From contig QKWP01000233.1 in the NCBI GenBank assembly GCA_003550325.1, forward strand, positions 1 to 64,000: a DNA stretch of 64,000 nt, given 5' to 3'. Both the position numbers and the translations under genes were made by a program. The notes under the pieces were generated by a model, which saw only the letters and a program-made list of their open reading frames with translations, did no database searches and had not been told where the DNA came from. Each line of letters opens with the position of its first letter. Position 1 is the stretch's first letter. Positions 56,734 to 64,000 of this stretch are shown here, one piece after another. Origin of the DNA: Gigaspora rosea (lineage: Eukaryota > Glomeromycota > Glomeromycetes > Diversisporales > Gigasporaceae).

Positions 56734-57276
56734 ATGATTAAACAAATTCCTAAATTACTTTTAATAACTCTTTTTTATCTGTTAGCGTCAACTTTTATTG
56801 TTGATTCTTACCGACATGAACCCTCTAGTACAACAACAACTACAACAACAACAGAAACTGAAACACTCATTGAATGTCCAACTGGCACACCTACACCTAT
56901 TACCTCTTGCCCTCCAGATAATAATAGTAACTCAGGCCCTACTGATAATTCTTCAGGCTCCTTAAATGATGACCGAAAAAATCATTATCAGAAAAACCAT
57001 CAGGAAAATGATGGCCATTATTTAGGCCGAAAAAATCATTATCAGAAAAACCATCAGGAAAAAAATCATTATCTGAAAAACTATCAGGAAAAAAATTATT
57101 ATCAGAAAATCTATCAGGAAAAAAATTATTATCAGAAAAACCATCAGGAAAAAAATAATCAAAAAAATCATCTTCATAAATGGTACCATCACAAACGAGA
57201 TAATTATCCAACACCCACAACAATTACCATTTTTTGTTCCCAAACACAATTTGAATGCCTGGAAACAATTCTTTAA
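56734..57276 (+). CDS. Secreted tandem-repeat protein, 180 aa
   Basis: A single 180-codon exon. Residues 1-25 (MIKQIPKLLLITLFYLLAST) are a good signal peptide. Residues 31-44 are a Thr run, probably O-glycosylated. Residues 48-75 hold two Cys and many P/T/N/S. Residues 82-141 form about six copies of a ten-residue unit, KNHYQKNHQE, encoded by a 30-bp tandem repeat (about 56976-57160) and interrupted once by NDGHYLGR. The C-terminal part is basic/His-rich, then FCSQTQFECLETIL with two more Cys. No domain was recognised. The layout of signal peptide plus short repeats is common among fungal and symbiont candidate effectors or wall proteins (inference). The repeat also leaves a long open frame on the opposite strand (56939-57223), judged a shadow because it lacks a signal or start context. 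Confidence 0.75.
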   Translation: MIKQIPKLLLITLFYLLASTFIVDSYRHEPSSTTTTTTTTETETLIECPTGTPTPITSCPPDNNSNSGPTDNSSGSLNDDRKNHYQKNHQENDGHYLGRKNHYQKNHQEKNHYLKNYQEKNYYQKIYQEKNYYQKNHQEKNNQKNHLHKWYHHKRDNYPTPTTITIFCSQTQFECLETIL

Positions 57277-57543
57277 TAATTTTACTTCATATTATAGTGA
57301 AGCACATCGTCTTCCCAATAAAAAGCAGGCTACTCTTTTGATTTTAACGATGATCTGTGGTTAAATGTACTTTAAAAGCACATTTATTCAAATAATATTC
57401 AAAGTTTAGGTAAAGTTTTTACATAGAATATTTTACAATAATTTAATACCTTTTTAATTAAATTGCTTTCTAAACATTTGATTATATACAATCAAAACTA
57501 CAAATTACTGTAATATTATTTACAAGACTTATCAATTTCTTTC

Positions 57544-57575
<32 letters not shown>

Positions 57576-58054
57576 TCAAATAAATTGACAAGGGACAAAA
57601 AGCTGCGAGTTTAAGTTAATAAAGTTTGTTGTATTGATAAAACACAATTAAAAGTAAAAAATTCAACGTGCTGAATGTGACATTGTAGTGTAGAAACTTT
57701 AGGATGCTAAGATATTAATCATCAAGGTAAATAATAAACAATGAGGTATTAATTTAGGTTGAGATATTAATACGTACTTAACTAGGGCAATCCCTGTTGT
57801 GTTACTACTGTAACAAAAATCGTTCCTCTCCTCTAAACTCTAACTCTGAATTTAAACCCTAGCCTAATCGCAACTAACACTACTAGTATATAAGGAGGCA
57901 CAAAGTTAAGGGTTCATTGTTTAGGTTACTCCTTTTAATAATATTTTAATCCGATTTATTTAAACCATTTAGTTAATATTAATGGTCTCGGTATAATTGA
58001 CGTATTTGTGTTGTAAATTATTGTCTACGCCAGTTAAAGTAATTAGAAAACTAA
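57277..58054. other. Intergenic, with A runs
   Basis: The 3' flank of the repeat-protein gene. A 20-base A run near 57546 may mark an old retroposon tail. A CCTAA-rich patch near 57830-57870. No gene. Confidence 0.45.
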
Positions 58055-58088
58055 CTAGATACTGGACCCGTCGTTAAACGACGGGTTT
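58055..58088 (-). mobile_element. Helitron-like 3' terminus, candidate
   Basis: On the minus strand a GC-rich hairpin (ACCCGTCG-TTTA-CGACGGGT) is followed by ten bases and CTAG, with T next to it. Helitron 3' ends have a short hairpin some ten bases before CTRR and insert between A and T. The body would extend to the right. No Rep/helicase gene or 5' TC end was identified, so it would be non-autonomous. Confidence 0.45.
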
Positions 58089-58099
58089 TGTTATTATTA

Positions 58100-60600
58100 C
58101 TTTGCAATAAAATAAATAATTTCTAGGTTCTATTTCATTATTAAATTTTATTATACTACAAATTTATTGCGTATTACATCAATTAATTATATTAATTCAT
58201 ATAAAAAGAAAAATAATAAATAAGTAAAGCTTTCAGATGTTTTAATTTTAAACAAATCTTTTTCTTAATATGGAATGATACAACTTTCTCGCTCGTGAAA
58301 TCTTTGATCAAAAATATTAAAAACGCTTATTCGTCAAAGGAAAAAAAGTTCTTTAATGGATCGAAATAAATATTATTAATGTTTAACTGCACTTAAAAAT
58401 CCAAGCGATTCACATAACCAAATTTTAAAATTGGATACCTCATAATTTTAAAATTCTTTACGTTGGTGTAATTAAAAAACTTCATACAATTAAGCCGATT
58501 GAAAATAACCTAGGAACGCAAGCTAATTTTATTATAAGGTAATTTGTGTTGTGCACTAAGTAACGAAAGCATGTTAGTAGAGACAAAAACCTGTGAATGA
58601 TTTTTTTTATTATGCCTATGTTTTTTTTAATTATAATAAAACAATTAAAAAGGTTTGTATGTGGTATTGTTTTATCTTGCAAGCAGTAGTTGATGACGTG
58701 ACGCCATTCATGAATACATTCATAAATAGAGTGTTTTAAAAGCACATTAGCCCTGGAATTTATTGAGTCGTCAATTTGGTGTTACATTTTGCAAGAAAAG
58801 AGGGGTGGCAGGCTCAAAAGAAGTAATTTGACGATGTGGTAAGTTCTATGTGGTAATGTAAAACTTTGTTAAAATTTTTTAATCATGCGAACTTTTTACT
58901 GTTGTGCTTTTTTCTTATTGAGTATGCGATTTTTATTATTTAAATTTATAAAGCAGTTTTTTTTCAATATACTTTAATTTACGGAAATTTATGGTTTTTT
59001 TTTTTTAATTTCTTTATATGAAATTTTATATAAGTTTTTATCACTTTTTATTTATGCAAATGAATGTTTCGATATAATTAACATTATTAATGGTCGTATA
59101 GCTTTTATCACTTGGTCATATAAGTTATATATATTTTTATTCAATAAGTTAATTAAACAATTCGAAAATTTCTTAATATAATTGTATTCTTTTATCGACT
59201 TATCAATATCTCCGTTAATAAACAAATTTCAGCTTTTCTTTAACATATTTCTAATGTATTAAATATAACATATCAATAAATAGACACACCTTTAAGTTTC
59301 GAACTTTTCAGAAGTCAACTTGAGCTATGTATTAATTTAGAATAAATGAGGGGAAATTTTTAGGTTATTAAAGCTTAACTATTTTTATTTACAATTGTTT
59401 TTTATAATTTTATTTGTTTTAATTTTCACCTATTGAGAAATAAAGTATGCCTTTTCAAAATTTAAGAATGCTTAGGTCAATTTGAAATCGACCTAACTTG
59501 TGAAATGATGTAGAACATATGCACTTAGAAAGGTTCGACTATAGGACCCTTTCAATGGTTCAGACTTTTTCAGCAGTGTTGTAATGCGTAAACCAAATGT
59601 AATATTAGGGTAAATGAGTCTTAATTGCTGAAAGGGAAATAGATACCTTTTTCTCTAAGTTTATTATTATTAAATAAAAAATTCGATCTATAAGATTGAG
59701 CCATATTTTGATTTCTTCTAGAATAAAAAGCCTGTGCCTTGATGTAACGTCGTAAACCTTGGTGCAATAGGTCGCTCGTCAAAGGTGTAGTTATTCAATT
59801 TATGTCGTTTCAAAAATTGACATAATAACGTACGTTACTTTGCAATCGGTAAAATCGGCAACAAATTTAAATAAAATTTTTTTGATTACAAATTTATATA
59901 TTAAGCTAGGATATCGAAAAAAAAAAGAAAAAAAATCGTAAAAAATATATATATACATATATTCTTGTATGGTGAATTGTTTTTTTTTTTGACAAGAACA
60001 AGTTTTAATGATGCAATTAACTTTTTTTAAACGAAAGCAATTAGTCTATTTCTTGAGTCACTTCTTTAATGATGGCTTTTTTGGTGAAAAAAAATGCGTA
60101 TTTCGCTCAGAGTTTTGATCACACTAAATTGCTTATAATGTTTATTTATAAATTACAGTATTTACTAGAAAATTTAATTTTTATATAGTTTAGAAAACTT
60201 CTGGAAACATTGAACGAATTGTTTGAACATTTTGAAAGCTTGCCTTCTTCAACCTGCTGTGTGATTTAACAGTGTTTTAAACTAATTTTTTTCCTTGATT
60301 TACACATTCGGTAACTTGGCACGCGGATATAATAAAAGTTTTCAGAGAAAAATTTATGTCTTAAATTGTCTCCAGATTATTAATTAAACTAAGCTCTTAA
60401 GCTGTATTAGTATAAAGAATTTTGAGTGTATGAATACCAATGTTTAAATTCGGATTATGCGAAAGGCTTAAATTTGTTACTACGTTCATATATTCATTTA
60501 TAATAGCTTCAATTCATTAAATAGTGTTTATTTTTCATTTGACTAGGTAAGTTTTTAAGAATTGATCAAATGACTCATTACTCAGAAAATTATATATCTG
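58100..60600. other. AT-rich stretch without recognised gene
   Basis: About 2.5 kb with slightly more varied composition near 59690-59860 but no frame, splice pair or repeat I can name. It may be the body of the element ending at 58055. Confidence 0.45.
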
Positions 60601-60619
60601 GTAGTTCCATAATTAGGAC

Positions 60620-60742
60620 CCCGGATAATTCTAAGGTAGGTGGGGTAAAAGGCGGGTATTTTTTTAGCCAAACTCATCTAAATTCTGGTCAAAATTATAA
60701 TTTAATTTTAATTTTACCCCACCAACCTTAGGATTATCCGGG
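60620..60742. mobile_element. Short MITE (CCCGGATAATTCTAAGG ends)
   Basis: CCCGGATAATTCTAAGGTAGG and GGTGGGGTAAAA at the left are mirrored at the right, ending CCTTAGGATTATCCGGG. 123 bp. TSD unclear. Confidence 0.75.
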
Positions 60743-60775
60743 TACTTTGTTAATGAGAAAAGTTATTTACTTTAT

Positions 60776-60935
60776 TCCACGGGTCTTATGTAACAACCCG
60801 TGCTTTTTTCATTTGGTTATTGCACGGGATTGTACGCCAGACACCGTGAAATAATATAGTTATTGTATGGGTATATGAATAACCCGTGGCTTTCGGCCAC
60901 GGTTATTCACTACATACCCATACAATAACAAGTAT
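60776..60935. repeat. Cluster of three GC-rich hairpins
   Basis: CACGGGT/ACCCGTG, then CCCGTGC/GCACGGG, then a long near-perfect palindrome from GTTATTGTATGGGTAT to ATACCCATACAATAAC around the core ACCCGTGGC-TTT-CGGCCACGGT. The last stem is over 30 bp. Strikingly structured in AT-rich surroundings. Confidence 0.8.
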
Positions 60936-61244
60936 GTATTTCATGAAGTCAAAATTTTGATTGAGCTGTAGTGGAAGGGTGCGGAGTAGAAGACCTTTGA
61001 GCCATACACTATCGATGTCCGACTCCCACCCTGCAATTGTATCGACGATCCCCTGTAGAATTTTAATCAGCGATCCGATCATTGTAAAATAGTAGCCAAC
61101 TGATTAATAATAAATTGATTTATGGTAAGATTTATTGAAATTTATTATTACAATAAAACGCGAAAGCTTGACACATGAACAAAAAGGCAGCAAGAAATGA
61201 TGCCAGAAGAAGAAGAAGACCCTCTAGGTGCAGATACCAGGGTT

Positions 61245-61750
61245 AACAACTCATAAAGGGGTCTCCAAAATTCTGTGTCAGAATTACTAAGAAAATTTGA
61301 GAAATCAAAAAAGAATACTTGGGAGTGCATCGGAATCTTGGTTAGCTGGATCGGAATGGATCAATTTTGCCCAAGAGCATTAAAAATTTTACTAATGAAA
61401 TCATACCCATTCATTAAGCAAAAAATGTCCAGCTGATAATTTTGCTATATTACTTAACTCATACAGGGGGGCCCAAAATTCCGGGTTGGGATACGTCGGA
61501 GTGCATCGGAATCATGGTCGGCTGGATCGGAATCGACCCCAAGATCATAAAAAATTTTTACTAATAAATCATATCCATTAATTAAGTAAAAAATGTCCAG
61601 CTGATAATTTTGCTATAGAACCTGATAACAACTAGGGCTAAACGTCGACCTAGATTCGACGCATCCGACCCGTAAATTTGGGATAGCCCTTTAAAAATCA
61701 TAGAACTTGTTAACAACTATGGCTAAATGCTGACTAGAGTTTGTACCCGG
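61245..61750 (+). repeat. Tandem repeat, ~200-bp unit
   Basis: The chain CTCATAMAGGGG, GGAGTGCATCGGAATC, GCTGGATCGGAAT and AAAATGTCCAGCTGATAATT occurs twice (61250-61450 and 61455-61620). A third partial unit with GTTAACAACTATGGCTAAA runs up to the LTR, which seems to have inserted into the array. Confidence 0.8.
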
Positions 61751-62179
61751 TGTTACGATCGGTTTGGAGAGCTTGATGAAATTGTGCAGGTTTAGTTTGG
61801 TCGTGAACAAAAGTAAGTGGTTTAAAACAATAAACTAACACACATAGCTTCGGGTTATAATGTTTATCTTTATTAAAATAAATCAATACATCGGAATATC
61901 AATAATACTAAAACTATATACAATCGTTAACTACTTCCCTAACTACTCTACTACTGTCCTACGCAAAAACTAAGCCCTTATATATCTTTGAATTCGTATG
62001 TGGCTTTAGTTCTTAGATTGGGAGATTTAATCTGTCGTTTGGAGACTCGATCTCCCGTTTGGAGACTCGATCTCCCGATTGGAGATCTAATCACCCAACC
62101 ACGCCACAACTATACCAAAATAAGAAATACTCGATAAAAATTAATACTAACTAAAAAAATAATTAAATTGAGCATAACA
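61751..62179 (-). mobile_element. 3' LTR of a Ty3/Gypsy element
   Basis: It starts TGTTACGATC and ends AGCATAACA, with TGTTA/TAACA terminal inversions. On its right side (upstream on the minus strand) a polypurine tract abuts it, then the C-terminal codons of a pol frame. So this is the 3' LTR of an element on the minus strand, 429 bp. It includes a short tandem array of GTTTGGAGACTCGATCTCCC near 62037-62090. The 5' LTR is not in the window. Confidence 0.8.
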
Positions 62180-62300
62180 TCATCCCTCCGTTGAGAAGAT
62201 GAGCTCCGTCGAATCGTCAAGAACAGTACCAGAGAATTTGGAAATCCTGGGGCCTTACGTATCCACGTGACAACTACGAGACACCCTAGGGATACTTGCG
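62178..62300 (-). pseudogene. Ty3/Gypsy pol C-terminus fragment
   Basis: The minus strand reads SIPRVSRSCHVDT, then with a one-base shift RISKFSGTVLDDSTELIF and STEG followed by TGA at the LTR border. The reading frame closing right at the polypurine tract is what a gag-pol frame does. Only the last ~35 codons are present. The rest is lost or hidden behind the gap at 62341. Assignment to Ty3/Gypsy is from layout and inference. Confidence 0.55.
62180..62195 (-). other. Polypurine tract before 3' LTR
   Basis: Minus strand CTCAACGGAGGGATGA ends directly at the LTR's TGTTA. Such a tract primes plus-strand DNA synthesis in LTR retrotransposons. Confidence 0.7.
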
Positions 62301-62340
62301 GTGAAAAAAATTGGTTTCTTTTTTTTTTTTTTTTTTTTTT

Positions 62341-62384
62341 NNNNNNNNNNNNNNNNNNNNNNNNNNNNNNNNNNNNNNNNNNNN
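62341..62384. other. Assembly gap in a poly-T run
   Basis: 44 N bases with T homopolymers on both sides. The true distance and join are unknown, so the link between the LTR side and the Sel1 side should not be trusted. Confidence 0.98.
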
Positions 62385-62406
62385 TTTTTTTTTTTTCTTC
62401 TTTTTT

Positions 62407-64000
62407 CCACGATCACCCAAGTTATTTTTCTTGAACGGGCGCACCACTGAATCACCAAGTCTGTTCTTTTTAATGCCCTGTACAAGGCTATTCATCACGT
62501 GCAATCCAATTATTATTCGAAGGAAAACCCATAACACGGCTTTGACATGTTGATTACAAGATAGTATCCGATTATATTCTGCATCTGCTGACTTTTTAAT
62601 GCCATATGTCTTTGGATCGGAAGAGCCTCTGGCATGCGCAACTTTATCCATCCAAATACTACACATTTCTTGAAGGTCGTTAGTGTCCACACCATATTTC
62701 TTACTAACCTTCGTAGTGTTACTTGGCATGTCACACGATATTAATTTAACCCCTTGATGCTCACATTCGGGTACATTTATCTTAATCATATACGACTCGA
62801 TCTTCCTTTTCCACGCCCTACAGGCAGCTTCGAGAGACTTACAACTTTCGGTTGATTTTTCATTCTTAACAAGTTTCAGATCCCATTCGGATGTGGCTTT
62901 TCCATCTTTAATTGTATCTATTTTCTTTTGGTGGCAGACTCCTAAGTTATCTGTCCTACCAAAAATATGATCACTTCAACTCCAATTCCATTTCCGTAAC
63001 GACGCCCAAGATTATCTGACCTATCGAAGAAATTAGAGTCTACAGGCAGTTGATAACCAGCAAATGCTTTAGGTTCGTACTTTTCAAATTCGGTCCCCCC
63101 CCTTGGTAACTATAACCAAGGTCGTTCGTTCCTTCAGCAGGTCCCGTTTTTGCTGATTTTTGATCATTAATGAACGCCTGATATTTGCCTTTTTCGTTAT
63201 ATGATTTGGTCACCTTTCCTCGATCGAAAACTAGCACATTACCGTCCTCTTTATTCCAATCGGTCCAACTTATTTCCACAGGGCTTCTATACTTAATGAA
63301 AGTTTCGCACCCATTCTTTTTAATTTCCATTCCATTTCGATAAGGGTAGCCAAGGTCACGTGTTTCCTTATTAGGAACGGTATTTTCGACTCTTTGATAA
63401 CCAACGAATGGTTTTGGTTTAATTTTTTCAACTTCTATTTCATTTTGGCAACAGTAAAAAAGATTATGCGAGAGGTGCCAATGCTTGGTTATATTCGGAT
63501 GCTTCATATTCATCGTTGTCAATTCTAATCCCATTTTGATAGTCACATCCACGGTTATACAAGTTTCGGATGTCGTCCAACGGATCCTCCTGATCATCCG
63601 TTATTCTACGATTATCAGATGTATCCTTTTTATTATAACTTTTCCAATCATTACCATCATTTTGACAACCATTTATCATTTTCATTGGGACTTCTTGTTC
63701 ACCGTTTTTAGGTTTCTCTTTTCCTTGTTTCTCGTTTCCTAGGCAAACTTTTGGCAAAGAGTCTACGGGTTTAGCTTTCTCTTTATTTTTACTTTTAGCC
63801 GTGATCACATGACCACTCGTTCCAATTCGGGATGTGGAATATGGTTCGAGAATTTCAGGTTCCCCTTTTGGACTGAGCTTTGCTGGGCGAACTACGGAGA
63901 CGGGCATCGTAATATACGAAGGTAGGTATAACACTTCTTCTACCTTTCTTTTATTTTCTATCATATTTTCTAACACCTTTATGGAAAACTCTAAAGCTTC
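62407..64000 (-). pseudogene. Sel1-repeat gene, partial, frame-broken
   Basis: The minus-strand frame is open at the right edge of the window (EALEFSIKVLENMIENK) and runs to about 63464. It passes through a polar, K/E/G/P-rich segment, then NLYNRGCDYQNGIRIDND, a Sel1-like repeat. It then shifts: KPFVGYQRVENTV, TRDLGYPYRNGMEIKKN, YQAFINDQKSAKTG and TNDLGYSYQGG (about 63400-63060) are more degenerate Sel1 repeats, and NLGRRYGNGIGVEV follows near 63010. From about 62960 to 62407 a different, Cys/Met/Lys-rich segment (EAACRAWKRKIESY, YGVDTNDLQEMCSIWMDKV) has no recognised domain. Frameshifts and stops suggest decay unless unseen introns remove them. Sel1 repeats are protein-binding scaffolds. The N-terminus lies outside the window. 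Confidence 0.6.

Noticed and set aside
56939-57223. Antisense 94-codon frame with DGFSDNDFF repeats
   Set aside because: It is the mirror of the 30-bp repeat in the sense gene, which has signal peptide, TATA box and proper start.
62255-62789. Frames running through the N gap with poly-K or poly-F
   Set aside because: Created by the homopolymer and N bases.

Overview
The window looks like a piece of a fungal nuclear genome, most likely an arbuscular mycorrhizal fungus (Glomeromycota, Rhizophagus-like). This is inferred from strongly AT-rich DNA, short GT-AG introns of about 65-90 bp, Sel1-repeat gene relics, a eukaryotic Uma2-domain gene, and a very dense, nested transposon landscape. No bacterial-style operon, true tRNA, rRNA or CRISPR array is visible. 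No taxonomic search could be run.

The sequence is mostly mobile DNA. Where I could, I classed elements from their terminal inverted repeats (TIRs) and target-site duplications (TSDs). Layout: 0.4-2.5 kb minisatellite and TA-flanked elements; 2.7-5.5 kb two copies of one MULE-like element head to head, the first interrupted by a hAT MITE; 5.5-21.3 kb AT-rich DNA with foldback elements and a broken TSR1-like ribosome-biogenesis gene (17.2-18.2 kb); 21.3-26.6 kb a 5.3-kb composite transposon with a perfect 12-bp TSD, holding four copies of a leader plus 61-codon ORF and two nested hAT elements, one carrying a leucine-rich-repeat fragment.

27.1-28.0 kb is a five-exon Uma2-domain gene with one nonsense codon. 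30.0-31.3 kb is a degenerate ~95-bp satellite. 32.4-32.9 kb is a Sel1 relic. 34.1-34.5 kb is an intact two-exon gene for a small secreted cysteine-rich protein. 36.8 kb holds a HAD-phosphatase fragment, and 37.3-40.3 kb a two-gene PIF/Harbinger element with TTA TSD and decayed genes. 41.3-52.2 kb carries four tRNA-headed SINE-like retroposons, a 3.2-kb element with 10-bp TSD and a hAT derivative with a BED zinc-finger exon. 54.4-55.4 kb is another 9-bp-TSD element. 56.7-57.3 kb is an intact gene for a secreted protein built of ten-residue repeats. The last 3 kb hold hairpins, a 3' LTR with the end of a Ty3/Gypsy pol, a 44-base assembly gap, and a Sel1-repeat gene or relic running off the right edge on the minus strand.

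The two genes that look functional both encode secreted proteins (candidate effectors) with TATA boxes upstream; most other recognisable host genes are relics among transposons. This fits a fast-evolving accessory compartment.
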